DNA of 64,000 nt from positions 1-64,000 of the forward strand of contig NW_026614306.1 in NCBI RefSeq assembly GCF_026230105.1, written 5' to 3'. This document shows positions 22,959-36,420 of the stretch, piece after piece. The notes under the pieces are model-generated. The model was not told the origin of the DNA, searched no databases, and saw nothing but the letters and a program-made list of their open reading frames with translations. The stretch's first letter is position 1. Each line of letters begins with the position of its first letter. Both the position numbers and the translations under genes were made by a program. Origin of the DNA: Diorhabda sublineata (taxonomy: Eukaryota > Arthropoda > Insecta > Coleoptera > Chrysomelidae).

Positions 22959-25815
22959 TCATCGAATAACATCGATTGAAGCCCATTGAGGTCAACTGTC
23001 ACTTTGTAATAATTGAAAATTTTCAAAGTCTATCTTCCTAATTTGAAGTCGAATTTCAACATTTCTCATATATTTGAGTGAGTTTGCATCTAACTTTGTC
23101 AGATATCATCGAACAACATCCATTGAAGCCCATTGAGGTCAACTGTCACTTTGTAATAATTGAAAATTTTCAAAGTCTATCTTCCTAATTTGAAGTCGAA
23201 TTTCAACATTTCTCATATATTTGTGTGAGTTTGCATCTAACTTTGTCAGATATCATCGAATAACATCGATTGAAGCCCATTGAGGTCAACTGTCACTTTG
23301 TAATAATTGAAAATTTTCAAAGTCTATCTTCCTAATTTGAAGTCGATTTCAACATTTCTCATATATTTGAGTGAGTTTGCATCTAACTTTGTCAGATATC
23401 ATCGAATAACATCGATTGAACCCCTAGAGGTCAACTGTCACTTTGTAATAATTGAAAATTTTCAAAGTCTATCTTCCTAATTTGAAGTCGCATTTCAACA
23501 TTTCTCATATATTTGAGTGAGTTTGCATCTAACTTTGTCAGATATCATCGAATAACATCGATTGAAGCCCTTTGAGGTCAACTGTCACTTTGTAATAATT
23601 GAAAATTTTCAAAGTCTATCTTCCTAATTTGAAGTCGAATTTCAACATTTCTCATATATTTGTGTGAGTTTGCATCTAACTTTGTCAGATATCATCGAAT
23701 AACATCGATTGAAGCCCTTTGAGGTCAACTGTCACTTTGTAATAATTGAAAATTTTCAAAGTCTATCTTCCTAATTTGAAGTCGAATTTCAACATTTCTC
23801 ATATATTTGAGTGAGTTTGCATCTAACTTTGTCAGATATCATCGAATAACATCCATTGAAGCCCATTGAGGTCAACTGTCACTTTGTAATAATTGAAAAT
23901 TTTCAAAGTCTATCTTCCTAATTTGAAGTCGATTTCAACATTTCTCATATATTTGAGTGAGTTTGCATCTAACTTTGTCAGATATCATCGAATAACATCG
24001 ATTGAACCCCTAGAGGTCAACTGTCACTTTGTAATAATTGAAAATTTTCAAAGTCTATCTTCCTAATTTGAAGTCGCATTTCAACATTTCTCATATATTT
24101 TAGTGAGTTTGCATCTAACTTTGTCATATATCGAATAACATCGATTGAAGCCCTCTGAGGTCAACTGTCACTTTGTAATAATTGAAAATTTTCAAAGTCT
24201 ATCTTCCTAATTTGAAGTCGAATTTCAACATTTTTAATATATTTGAGTGAGTTTGCATCTAACTTTGTCAGATATCATCGAATAACATCGATTGAAGCCC
24301 ATTGAGGTCAACTGTCACTTTGTAATAATTGAAAATTTTCAAAGTCTATCTTCCTACTTTGAAGTCGAATTTCAACATTACTCATATATTTGAGTGAGTT
24401 TGCATCTAACTTTGTCAGATATCATCGAATAACATCGATTGAAGCCCATTGAGGTCAACTGTCACTTTGTAATAATTGAAAATTTTCAAAGTCTAACTTC
24501 CTAATTTGAAGTCGCATTTCAACATTTCTCATATATTCGAGTGAGTTTGCATCTAACTTTGTCAGATATCATCGAATAACATCCATTGAAACCCATTGAG
24601 GTCAACTGTCACTTTGTAATAATTGAAAATTTTCAAAGTCTATCTTCCTAATTTGAAGTCGCATTTCAACATTTCTGATATATTCGAGTGAGTTTGCATC
24701 TAACTTTGTCAGATATCATCGAATAACATCCATTGAAACCCATTGAGGTCAACTGTCACTTTGTAATAATTGAAAATTTTCAAAGTCTATCTTCTTCCTA
24801 ATTTGAAGTCGAATTTCAACATTTCTCATATATTTGAGTGAGTTTGCATCTAACTTTGTCAGATATCATCGAATAACATCCATTGAAGCCCATTGAGGTC
24901 GATTGCCACTTTGGGTTGATTGAAAATTTTCAAAATCTATCTTCCTCGTTTGAAGTCGATTTTCAACATTTCTCATATATTTGAATGAGTTTGCATCTAA
25001 CTTTGTCAGATATCGTCGATTTACATCCATTGAAGCTCATTGAAGTCGATTGTCACTTTGTGTTGATTGAAAATTTTCAAAGTCTATCTTCCTCATTTGA
25101 AGTCGAATTTCAACATTTCTTATATATTTGAATGAGTTTGTATCTGACTCTGTCAGATATCGTCGATTTACATTCATTGAAGCCCATTGAGGTCGATTGT
25201 CAATTTGTGTTTATTGAAAATTTTCAAAGTCTATCTTTCTCATTTGAAGTCGAATTTCAACATTTCTTATATATTTGAATGAGTTTGTATCTGACTTTGT
25301 CAGATATCGTCGATTTACATTCATTGAAGCCCATTGCAGTCGATTCTCACTTTGTGTTGATTGAAAATTTTCAAAGTCTATCTTTCTCATTTGAAGTCGA
25401 ATTTCAACATTTCTCATATATTTAAATGAGTTCGCATCTAACTTTGTCAGATATCGTCGATTTACATTCATTGAAGCCCATTGAAGTCGATTCTCACTTT
25501 GTGTTGATTAAAAATTTTCAAAGTCTATCTTCCTTCATTTGAAGTCGAATATCAACATTTCTCATATATTTGAATGAGTTTGCATCTAACTTTGTCAGAT
25601 ATCATCGAAAACATCCATTGAAGCCCATTGAGGTCAACTGTCACTTTGTAATAATTGAAAATTTTCAAAGTCTATCTTCCTAATTTGAAGTCGAATTTCA
25701 ACATTTATCATATATTTAAGTGAGTTTGCATCTAACTTTGTCAGATATCATCGAATAACATCCATTGAAGCCCATTGAGGTCAACTGTCACTTTGTAATT
25801 TTGTAACTTTGTGTT
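22957..25815 (-). repeat. 147-bp satellite array 5 (about 19.5 monomers)
   Basis: Closed monomers with an open-type block at about 24895-25500 (open frame 25211-25471). Its order of variants repeats that of array 4: the rare CCCTCTGAGG variant is at 20400 and again at 24151 (3751 bp), while the flanking exons are 3605 bp apart, so the two arrays differ by one monomer. The segment 22216-22887 plus its array is therefore a tandem duplicate of about 3.6 kb. Confidence 0.94.
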
Positions 25816-26725
25816 GATTTGACATCTCATATTTTCTGAAAAATTGGTGTGAAGTTTTTGAAACTCATTGTATATATAATTATTTAAAAAAAAATGAAAA
25901 ATTAGTGGCCACCTGATAACTGAGGTATAAATTCATGATTTCTTTCACAAGCTAGAAACTAATGTGAAAATGACTTACGCTTATTTGTTTATGTGACATT
26001 AACAGTCTCAGTATCTTCTGGTATGTAAGTTGGATCATGTAATGAATTATCTCTGTCCACACTAAGATCACATTCAGAAACTGCAATATCTATAAACAAG
26101 ATAGGTAGATCACATTATCACTTATTATGTAGACCTACTTCCTTATTAGATTAATTAAAACTGACGGCAACAACTATAAGTTGAACATAGACTTACTTTT
26201 TTAAGAACAAATTCGCGTCTATTGAGAAAGTACCATACTTACTTTGATTTATTTTTGTATCATCTGCCTCATATGTAGGATAACATCTAGAATTATCTTC
26301 ATTACCACAGAGATTAGATGTAGAAATTGCAGTATTCATATCTAAAAAGGAATGGTGCAAATGAAACAGTTTATATACATAGATCAATGATCAATTATAG
26401 AGGATTTGAAACTAATTTAGTAACTATGTATAGATTTCCATCCAAAATTTTACAAAAACAGGAACTGTTTCAGATATTTTATAAATAATATAGTTCAACT
26501 TACCATTCAGACTTTCAATATCTTTACTCATTTGGATATCTCGTTTCTTTTTTTCCAATATATTTCTATTATTATTGAGAAAAACTATATGAGCTTCATA
26601 AAAGCCCATTTTTTTATATGGAGCCCACACCAAATCTCCTTCAATTGGAGTCAACTGCCTTGTAGGTACTATGTACAGAATTTTGTCCTCAATAAACCTC
26701 ACTAGACAGTATTTCTTACTGTTGT
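25741..26725 (-). pseudogene. BEND5-like gene, copy 5: exons A-C intact, exon D closed
   Basis: Exon A 26504-26725 (one Glu-to-Lys change near its end), exon B 26243-26341 and exon C 25979-26089 join in frame. Exon D starts at 25835 and runs into TGA at 25741-25743, as in copies 1 and 4. Upstream it is followed by an entire block B, so this is the copy with the most complete 5' flank besides copy 1. Confidence 0.62.
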
Positions 26726-28202
26726 CTATAAATAATTATCAACAGATAGTATTTACATTTTCAGCAGAAATTATCTGAACACCCGAAGGTCAGGTGTTTG
26801 ACAAAGCTAGTAAAGTCCATTTCAGAATAATCGCAATACGCATCTAAAAGATTGATAACTCGACAGAATATGAAAACCATTTCGTGAACTTTTTATTTCT
26901 ATGATAATGAAATTTTCAATTTTCATTCCATTTCTCAAGAAGCTACAAGTACTAAATTATAGCTTATAGAAGCAGATTGCTCACTCAATATTGTATCTCT
27001 CATACACACTCCTGGGAAACAACCTTTGCTCAGAAAGTTTGTCAGTTATGACACACTGTTGTTGGATATCTTATTCTGATAAGTTTCCCAACAGACAAAT
27101 CCTATCTTACTTCGCTACTGCATAAAATCGTAAATACATATGCATAACTAGATTCTAAAAATACATAAAAAATATTATTTAGCATCCTTTAAACGTTAAA
27201 AATAATAACATTGGGCAACATTGTAGGTTCGTTGTTCTTTCACATTTTTAAGCTTAAACTGAGATAAGATTCTTACCCTTTGTTGTTTTGCCAGTGTTTC
27301 CCCTATTTTAATTGGTTTTGAGTGTCATTATTCTAAACAGAGTATTATTTCATGTGAACTATAACTATTGATAAAGTAAAAACTGCACATTATTGTTGTG
27401 TGTGTCGTATTAATTCCACTTCCACGTACAACAAAAACCTTCAATTTTTAACAAAATTTCAACAAATAAATTGAATACACTCCAGAATAGACAAAATAAT
27501 AAATATATTACTGATTATATTTCTAAAACGTTTATAACACAACTATTAAACAACTCATTATAATTACGTCATATTTTATTTTTCAAAGAAACCCGTCAGT
27601 ACAAAGTACCTTATGTTCAGGATAACTAATCAAAAAAACCAAAAGAATAAATTGTAAAATGTACAGATGTTTCACAAAAATAAACAAACTTGATTCGAGT
27701 TCTTACAACACAATACTTTGTTTCACTGTGTTTGTCCTCTAACACCAATAATGAATTTAATCAACTTTTTCGTTCATAATATTAGTATCACTACACTAAT
27801 GGTTAGTATTTATTATTTAGTTAAATCTATCATCGAACAGTTTATATTATTTAGTGTCGGGCATTGTATCAATTGGATACACCCCTGAGCGCGTGGAAAA
27901 CAATTTCTTGTTGCGCCGTGGAAAATTTGAACCATGAACATCAAAAATGCCGACATCGAATGAGCCATCAACTGTTATTGTAAGCTTTATACTGTGCTTT
28001 TAGCTTTTACTTTATTTCACGTTTAAGAATGACAGAAATTCGTTACTGAACGCGGTATGCAACAGTAAAAAATTGTATGAGTAATACAATCTCTCTAATT
28101 TGATTTAGAAAAGATACAAAAAATGGAATGCACTATAATTATCCAATGATATATTAAAACTAAAATACAGCGCGATTATTCTGAAATGCCACGTGCAACA
28201 CA
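25816..28202. repeat. Segmental duplication: equivalent of about 4415-6794
   Basis: Follows the end of block A and the start of block B at offset 21406, with few base differences, to the point where the 1.48-kb extra sequence begins. It contains copies of the candidate promoter island and small ORFs described at 6405-6571. Confidence 0.93.
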
Positions 28203-29681
28203 TCGGCACTTTGAAAAATGGCGACTTATCCTAAATACACATTTTCAATTTGATTTCACATTTATCAGTAAAATTAGATATTATAATTACCTTTTACTTT
28301 ACGAAATCGATTCATACTTTCTTTTGTCGATAAAGATTATTCACCGGCAATATAACTAAAAAACGATATGAATTAAACTGTATCTATAAGCACTTAATGA
28401 TATAGCTTTACTAATGGAGAATAGAAAATGGATCATTCCAAAAGAACAAAACCGACGAATTTAGAATGATTACTGGAAAATGAACAATAGAGTTTACCAA
28501 TTGCATATATTAATATATATATACCTAATTAGCCACATTTATTAAGCTGGTATACTATAATCCCCGAACTCATAGCTTCTTTGCAAATTCTTTCAAATAT
28601 CATATTTGAAACATAAGATACCACTAGATGGAACTTATCAAAGTACAAAATTTTTTGCTTGTTTTTTTAACTAACATGGATTCATATTTGAAATTCGTGA
28701 AAATAGGGTTTTATCTATTCTTTATGTCGGGATATTCGTTCTTTATTGAAATTTTTCAATGTTTCAAATTGCAAAATAATAGCATCCAATGGGAATATTA
28801 TAGGTACCTACCTAGATGGCTTCCAAACTACGCAGTTCTGTAGATTCAACGATAGAGTGCGCAGTATATATTTCAAATAATGCTGAAAAACTGTCAAATG
28901 TCAGGAATAATTTTAAGACTTGAAGTACTGAGCCCAGTTCTTCGAATAACAAAACCCATAGAAGGAGAATTAAATACTTTATTTTGAAGCCAACATATCT
29001 ATATCTAGAGTACCTTTATAACTGTCTTTGCATCTAAATTGTATTATGTATTTCTGTTTCTATTTAGAAAAAATATAGGTATTTATGTTGATATTTTTAC
29101 CACCTGCATATATCATAAATAATGGTAAAGATTAATACAATAAATTATAGTAAACGAGCTCCAGATATATAATTCGATTAAAACTATATAATACCTACCT
29201 ATGTATTTAAAAAAATTAATTCGTTCATATGAGGTATGTATAGACATTCGATTTTAAACATCGCCGTAACTTCACTAATTCTTGTAATATTAAACCGTTC
29301 ATTGTTAATCCTTTGAAGTGGCGTTCTAATCTGTTTTTAGGTGTTTTTGATGATTCGTCTTCTCTTACCAAAGTTAGTAAATTTGGACAAAATGATTTGT
29401 GTTCAGTAGACAACAAATTTGATTACTGGAAATTATTACCGAATATACAGGGCGAACCGAGGATCTACAGTGTTTTTTTAATGAAATGTCATGTATATTA
29501 GCATATTTTTTTTCAAGCAGTTCAGTGACCTCCAATCACCCCTCCAATATTATTGACATTTCCTTAACCAAATTATGATTTTTTTTATGAAAATGAAAAT
29601 CTTATTTGCAGATGCATACCGAAAAAACCACTGTCATCCTTCATCATAGTTACGGAACTCAAGAGAAAATAATTATGATAC
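28203..29681. other. 1479-bp segment present only in the second block B
   Basis: The first block has just CAACA (6795-6799) between the same flanks. The segment has no clear terminal inverted repeats and no target-site duplication, so deletion from the first copy is as likely as insertion here. It is AT-rich. Open frames at 28628-28843 (+), 29225-29416 (-) and 29313-29501 (+) look like chance. A TATACAGGG motif near 29448 recalls the ends of some insect transposons, but no partner end was found. Confidence 0.7.
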
Positions 29682-30176
29682 CACTTGATAGATAGATGTG
29701 CGATGTTTCTGGTCCATTTCCATGCCCTACAATTATACAGAGTAGCTGAAAATTATTTTTCTAATCCGAATTGTTTAAAATGAATTTTCTAGTTTGTTTT
29801 TTCAAGTGGAACAACTCGTATATTTTCGAGCGTCTGATGTAGAATATTTTTTGTACATCCACCCATATCGCTATTGTCTCTCAACAGGTCAAATTCTAGA
29901 AGCAATTAATAGTTTTGCTATTCATACATAGGTGCGCGTTCCATTAAATGCACTATTCGGACGTAGAATCGACAGTCGGCTATCTTTCCCTAGTTTTGGG
30001 TATCGCCATCTATGAATCGGGAATTCCGCTTCAAAACTTAACACGGGGTAGATTATCTAGTTACTACATATAATCAAGGATTTCATGCAGATCATAATTT
30101 GGTAAATACCTATTCCCAGAAATGACAAAAAAGCCCAACAAAATTAGCACTGAATTCTTGTTATTGTATATGCATG

Positions 30177-30761
30177 TTAAGCCGCGTTTACACCGGCGTT
30201 AATAACACGAGTTTTTAATAAAAAGTTATTAACTTAACTGAATCGCCAAAAAATTTCTATTAACAAAAGTTAATAACTCGTGTTTTTAACAGAAAATTCC
30301 TTGTTATTAACAAGATTTATGTTATCCATCAAGAGTCGGTAAAGATTAAAGGAAATGTGTTGTGTTTCAAACAAATGTTAATAACAGAATTTAATAGCCT
30401 CTTTTAGCGTGTTAACTTTTGTTAATAACTGGTTCCTCTCTTCCCCGCAACCCGCTCGCCCGGCATGAGCGTTGATACTGGCGAAGTGACTTTTAACTTT
30501 TGTTGATAACAAAACTAGCAGCCAAAAGAAAATGTTATTAAGATATGTTAATGACTTTTCTTATTAACACCTGTTAATAACAAAAATGTTAAAAAACTCG
30601 TGTTATTAACTCCGGTGTAAACGCGGCTTAACAAGGAATTTTCTGTTAAAAACACGAGTTATTATTAACTTTTGTGAAGAGAATTTTTTGGCGATTCTGT
30701 TAAGTTAATAACTTTTTCTTAAAAACTCTTGTTATTAACTCCGGTGTAAACGCATCTTTAG
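30177..30761. mobile_element. Second copy of the foldback MITE
   Basis: Same inverted arms, the same duplicated inner right end and the same flanks as 7295-7879. It was copied with the block and is not an independent insertion. Confidence 0.8.
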
Positions 30762-32289
30762 TAACTGGCATTTTGTAATTAATTACTCGATTAATTTGGC
30801 AACAAGGTTCTGTTTTTATTCGATATCAGGTATTGTCGTTCTTGTTACAGATATAGTCACAGTTATAACAAAACAGTGATAAATTTCATAGGTTGTCATT
30901 TCTACTTCATGGTTATTTTAATCCTATCTATGAAATGATATATTATTATACCGAGTTATATTTTGACCACATAATAAATTTTGAACTAATTTATATAATG
31001 GAATGGGGTTTTACTAGTCTCTAATTTTTATTAATTTAGTTTTTTTCGGTATTCGTCTAATTATATTCACTTCCGGTTTAATCGAAAATGATATACCTTT
31101 CATACTTTTCAACAATCTGAAAATCCATTCTTTTCCATTTCCAAACTACTTAGTATATTTTTTGTACTGGGTGTGATGACTTTATTATAGTATTGTTTTT
31201 TCGAAACATGTAAGGATGCATGAAGTTACTACGGAGAATGAAGACAACTACTTGTGAACGCCGAAACAGATAATTAAGAAATAAAGAAATCGATTCACAT
31301 TTACACTATCACTACACAGACATACACACTTCTCAATCTAACGCGCGTTTCCATGACTAAGTTCAACGACTTCAAACGCCCAAAAAGATACGCAAGTTTG
31401 AGTGTCTGTATAGTGGTATTGAAAAGTGTGTTCAGTATGAATTTCAGCAATGGTTCCAGTAATTCCATTTCGGATCTTTCGTAATTATTTAGTAATTATT
31501 ATAAATATTAATCGTTTCAATTCTCAATAAGGTTATTTAATGGTTGAAAGTTATGTTGTCTATCATTTCTATAGTCAACTTGTGAATCGTTACATGTTCC
31601 CTAAAAACAATACTGACTTCAAGCATCAATATAACTATCACCCTGTACAATAACTATACTGATTAGAGTATTTTGGAAAGTGAAAAGAGTGAATTTCCAG
31701 ATTGTAGAGAATTCTACAGTGTGTTCCATCTGAAATAAAAAGTTGTCTTATTTACGAAATGCACTATTAGAGAAAGATTGATAAAAACCCAATTCCATTA
31801 TATAATGGGGCTTAAAAGTTATTCAAGTTTATAATGGGTCCAAATATAATGGTGAATCGTCCTGGAAATAGTTACTTTGCGGTACGATTTGTATGAGGTG
31901 GTATATTCAATGGTAATACAACTAGTGATTACATTTTTGGGATAAGCCTGTTGATTTATTTCAAGAAACTGAGTTGCATGAAAAAACAACATGGATAGTG
32001 TACTATTTGTTACCCTTGTGAGAATGTGAGAATTTTATAGGATTGGGTTTTGTTTTTGTTTCTTAGCTCTTGCACACTTATAATAGAATCACCACCAGCT
32101 GTTATTAGTGTCACTTGTATTTTGATTTAAAAAAAAACACAATTTTCATGAGTTGAATTCAAAATCTACTGGCCTGGGGTATTATTTATATACTAGGTAT
32201 TACATCCAATTTTTTTTATTTAATAAGCACATTAATCTGCTTCGATCTATTTTCCGGCAACGCTATAACCGATTTTTTGAGGACATACC

Positions 32290-32440
32290 GAATATACCAT
32301 TATATACCGCATAAATATTTGAAGTTTCAGTTTGGGGACAGTATAACTGGTTTGCTAAAACCGTATATACCATTGTATATCGTATATGTATTTGATGTTT
32401 CAGTTTGAGGACAGTATAACTGGTTTTCTAATACACATAA
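32290..32440. repeat. Minisatellite duplication of about 77 bp, two units
   Basis: Two tandem units, each with ATATACCATT, a TTTGAxGTTTCAGTTTG core and GGACAGTATAACTGG. The first B block has a single unit at the same place (9410-9480). The first unit is more diverged, so the tandem pair could be ancestral and partly lost in the first block. Confidence 0.75.
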
Positions 32441-32505
32441 CTATTTCTTCGAGGACAGTATAAAGTATATAGTATATACATCGGATGTCCCTGTATAAAC
32501 ACTTG

Positions 32506-32508
<3 letters not shown>

Positions 32509-32586
<78 letters not shown>
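32509..32586. repeat. (TA)n microsatellite, about 39 units
   Basis: Shorter allele-like counterpart of the (TA)65 tract at 9554-9683, at the same distance from the exon 2 acceptor. Confidence 0.97.
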
Positions 32587-32589
<3 letters not shown>

Positions 32590-34118
32590 TTTCAGTGCAT
32601 CTTCGAGTTGCAAAGAAAAAATTGGGAGTACTCCCACCCCAATAAGAGTTCAAGAACAACATAAAATAATGAGAAGAAATAGTGTTACCGAGGGGATTAC
32701 TAACATTCAAGTTCGTTCAAATTGTAGTAATTCTGCTGGAAAAGAATCGAGATTGATGTCGTCACTCCGTAATGTTAGAGAGAATTTATTAAAATCGCCT
32801 TATTATAATTCAAAGACTGGATAACAATACTAAAATAGAATCAAAAGTTGAGAAAATAGTCACCATTAGAAAATCCCTTAACTCGTCGGTGAGTATTAAT
32901 TAAATGTTACATAATAAAAAATTCAGCTTTTCAATTAATTTTGTGAAAAATTTGTTTCCCGTCTGTTTGCGTTCGACATGGAAATAGCTATTTTGTGACG
33001 ATTTGCAAAGAATTACATAGAAAAAAATTGATGGTGGAAAATCTATCATCGAATTTCACAGATATTATATAAAATAAAGCAGATGGGTCAAATCTCGCAG
33101 GAATCAGCTACAGGCTATAATTATTCTAAACTCATAAAATCTTTTTTTTTCACACTGAAAAAAATATGAAGAAGACCTATCCAGACTGAATTGTAGGATG
33201 ATAAGAACAAATGCTTCAGGTGCTCAAGTGAAAAATACGCATTTGCAAATTAAATATTCGGTTTTTTTTATGTTGAGCCTTTTAAATTTTCCATTTTAAT
33301 TATCCTTACTATCCTTACTATCCTTACTTATGTTTTAATTTCGTACAATATTTTGAAATTTAGTTATTTTTAATGTTTAGGGAAAACCGAAGAAGTCCGA
33401 AAAAGAGAACATTGGTTAAGGAATTAATTTTGCAAAATAATAACATTGTGATACTGCAGGCAGAATTTTAATATGGTTGTGTAGTTTTCGATTTTAATTT
33501 TGTTTAGATAGTTTTATTTTTTTATTAATTGACATATTTTTAATGTTTTTTGATATGCAATGAATAAAATTTTTTGAAAATAAATAGTTTTTTTTATATT
33601 TTCCTTATTTAGTCGTATTAAATTCGATCATTTTGTGTTTCAATTTATTTCTTTAATGACAAAAACAATTTTTTGTTGTTAGTGGTAATTGTTGTAGTTT
33701 TTTTCTTTGTAGGCTTCCAGTCTAATAAGCCGTTTGGAAAAAATATTCTCATATCTGTTGACCAGATGTTTTATTGCTTGTTCTCGTTTTTATGGCTGTG
33801 GTAGGTAAAGATGTGGATTTTTCCAATTAGACCCTTTCAACATGTGCAAATAACACAATAATAAAGTAATAAATATTATGGGTTCCAATGGTTTTATAAT
33901 TTGTACAGAGCTGGCCAAAAGAAAATAGTTTACTATCATATTTGGCATGATTGATTATCAAATTTTCAGAAAATGCTGATATTTTTACCGTCTCTCCAAA
34001 ATAATATAATTCTCAACACATCTTAAAATTTGAATTCTTTTCTAATTTATAATTGTTTTCTTGTTATACACGAAGTTTGTTTAAACTTGGAAAAACTATA
34101 TGATAATTAAGTCATGTA

Positions 34119-34328
34119 ATGAAAATTATTAAGTATGACAATTTGGAGAAAATAGTTGATTATATTATTGCAGCTTTGCTTCAAAGTGGAAAGGTTTGTG
34201 TTGGTAATAAAAAAGACCATTTTCTTAATGACTATCTTTATTTTGTATTAGTTCTGAATAATTTTGACACTTGGTATCATGTATTGTCCCATGGAGATTC
34301 CGAAAATCACAGTAGTTTTCGAATTTGA
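34119..34328 (+). CDS. Duplicate of the weak 69-codon ORF
   Basis: Same as 11220-11429 with a single Leu-to-Val change. It ends in the dispersed repeat and is probably not a gene. Confidence 0.1.
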   Translation: MKIIKYDNLEKIVDYIIAALLQSGKVCVGNKKDHFLNDYLYFVLVLNNFDTWYHVLSHGDSENHSSFRI

Positions 34329-34962
34329 GGAATGGTTTTCGTGAAAATCCAATTTTCTCCTCTTGATTCACCCACCGCTATCTGCCCGATACAACACAAA
34401 CTTTCCTCTCTGCTATACAGTGAGTAACTGTGAGGAAAGTGTGGTTCGGACATTATGGCACAGAGGATGCACGTGTTTTGTAGCGCCTGTCATATTCGCA
34501 ACCCGTTATACGTCTCATAGATAAAATAAGAAAATGTTATTGAATTGATACCACAATCCTTTTACTCATTCTATGATTTTACGATTATGTCGCTGTCTAC
34601 CGAGCGACGCCGGAAACTAATTATAGTCTTTCTCCTGTTTATATAACAACCAGTTCGAAGCATTGTGTATAATTGGTTGCCTCTCCTTAAGGGTGAGACT
34701 AAATCAATTATATACAAATTTGATATTTCTAAAAACAACTATCTAAACACATCAGATAAAAGAAAGTATCGAAAAAAATATGTGGTATCATGTATTTTCT
34801 CATAGAGATTTCGAAAATCACATTAGTTTTCGAATTTAAGAATCGGTTTTCGTGAAAATCCGATTTTTACGTTTTTTCTCCACTTTTCCCTCCTAAATGA
34901 TCTTTTTTCGAAAAAACTGATAGCTTTTCTGGGATCCTTATACCAAAATACCGCTCTGTGCA

Positions 34963-35083
34963 AATCACATTAGTTTTCGAATTTGAGCAATGGTTTTCGT
35001 GAAAATTCAATTTTCTTGTTTGATTTTTACTGAAAGTGTTTTTGTAACGCCTGTTATATCCGCAACCAGTTATATGACTCGCT
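34963..35083. repeat. Third copy of the dispersed repeat, abutting the RBM34-like pseudogene
   Basis: AGTTTTCGAATTTGAGCAAT and TTTTGTAACGCCTGTTATAT match the family at 11373-12070. The pseudogene's stop codon lies only about 10 bp beyond its end. The first B copy was cut off just before this point (12073). Confidence 0.6.
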
Positions 35084-35091
35084 TTTAATTC

Positions 35092-36420
35092 TCAATTCCC
35101 GATCACCAAGTTCACATTTTCCATTTGGAAATCTGATTGTACAGCATCGGCATCTTTGAAATTGACATATCTAAATCCTTTTCCCATACTGGTACGAGGG
35201 TCTCTGACAATTCTAACAGCTGATTCTATCAAACCATAAGGTTCAAATAATTTCCATAACTGCTCTTCTTCAGCTCCTTAGGTCTCAAAGGAATAATAAA
35301 TATAATTAATACTTATTGAATATTCAAAAATATGTATGTCATTAATAAAACTTACAGAAATCAAAATTTCCAACGAACACACAAATGCTTTTCTTTGAAA
35401 ACATTACCATTTTGTTGAACTGCATTTGAGCATCTTCTTGTTTGACAAATCTGTAAAAAATAAAGGTAAAAAATGCCAATACTAATGAGAAAATATTAAA
35501 GCAATCAATAATAAAATTTAATATTAATTTCCATTAGTTACCTATGTTGAATCTGTTAATTAATAAATTTAGATAGCATTTGAAATAATATAATATATCT
35601 GATTTGGAAATTAAATATTACCTTATAAAACAAAAGATAGATACATACTCTTTATATCAGAATGAAATTCTTTTTTGATGGAAGCGACTTTTTTGGGTAT
35701 TTTTGGATCACAACGGGTATACCTTTAAACCTTAATGTCTTCTCAATTGGTCCATATTTATATTTTTAAAACACTTTTGATATTTTTCTTTTTATAATCT
35801 ATAGAAACATTTCACTATCAACTATACTATTTACAACACTATTTGTTAATAATTTCTTTATTTTCAGACTACATTCTAAACTATCGTTTCCATTTACTTG
35901 TTCTTCTTCACCGTTAACCGATCCATTTAAACGGCTGCTAGCTGATAATTTTGTTTTCTTTACCTTATTTTTTTTGGACTTGGTTATGTAGTATCCTTAT
36001 CCTGATTTAATTGTTCTTTTTCACCATCAACATCCATCATTTGATACTTTTTTTTTTATTTTTCATTCTCTCCTTGTTGATTACCTCTCTTACCATTTTT
36101 TTCTTTGCGTTTTTTGTTCCTCTTTTGTTTTCAAAATAGATGCCGAACTACTCACTTCATTATCGTGTTAATTCAAATTATTTTTACTAGTTGATAAGCA
36201 TTTCTTTCTTCAGATTAGTGTTTCCTCCATCGTTTAAATGTTGTTTGATATCCAACTTTCTACCCTTACCTTCTTTCTATTCGTTTAGTTTGACTGAAAT
36301 TCTCCTGACTTTAATTTTATCATCAGTGTTATTAAATCAGCTATACTTCATATCATCATCATATGTTCAGAAAAACAATGGTTATTCTATAAGAAATTCT
36401 TATAGTGAAAGTAGATTGTT
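35092..36420 (-). pseudogene. RBM34: RBM34 (Nop12 family) pseudogene, most complete copy
   Basis: On the minus strand, in order: a Lys/Glu/Ser-rich N-terminal region with frameshifts (about 36420-35850); an RRM1 part with GPIEK, RFKGIPV, then in another frame DPKIPKKVASIKKEFHSDIK (35640-35820); FVKQEDAQMQFNKM (from 35450); and RRM2 with RNP2 CVFVGNF, an intron (donor near 35355, acceptor at 35274), EEEQLWKLFEPYG, VRIVRDPRTSMG, and RNP1 KGFRYVNF, ending in TGA at 35092-35094. The long loop between the RNP motifs of RRM1 and the IVRD...GKGF pattern of RRM2 are typical of RBM34/Nop12, nucleolar proteins of 60S ribosome assembly. The end of RRM1 is missing, RRM2 is short, and at least three frameshifts are present, not all at homopolymers. 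Introns are kept, so it arose by DNA duplication rather than retroposition. Confidence 0.78.

Larger units (their letters stand above)
31437..33419 (+). pseudogene. KEN-motif protein gene, second copy, frameshifted
   Basis: Exons 31437-31480, 32596-32888 and 33381-33419 keep all splice sites, the start and the stop. Exon 2 has lost 11 bp near 32820 (between the codons for residues 89 and 95 of the intact copy), which shifts the frame and separates the C-terminal KEN part from the start. The other change noticed in exon 2, in the Glu47 codon, is silent. This suggests recent loss after duplication, with the 8555-10520 copy remaining intact. Confidence 0.6.
29682..34970. repeat. Segmental duplication: second copy of block B (equivalent of 6800-12070)
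   Basis: Near-identical to 6800-12070. The visible length differences are the (TA)n tract (shorter here), an extra unit of about 77 bp at 32290-32440, an 11-bp deletion near 32820, and an extra CTATCCTTA-type unit near 33310. Confidence 0.95.

Noticed and set aside
28628..29501. Three ORFs in the 1479-bp extra segment
   Set aside because: They are short, AT-driven and partly overlapping on opposite strands. No motif, start context or splice support was seen.
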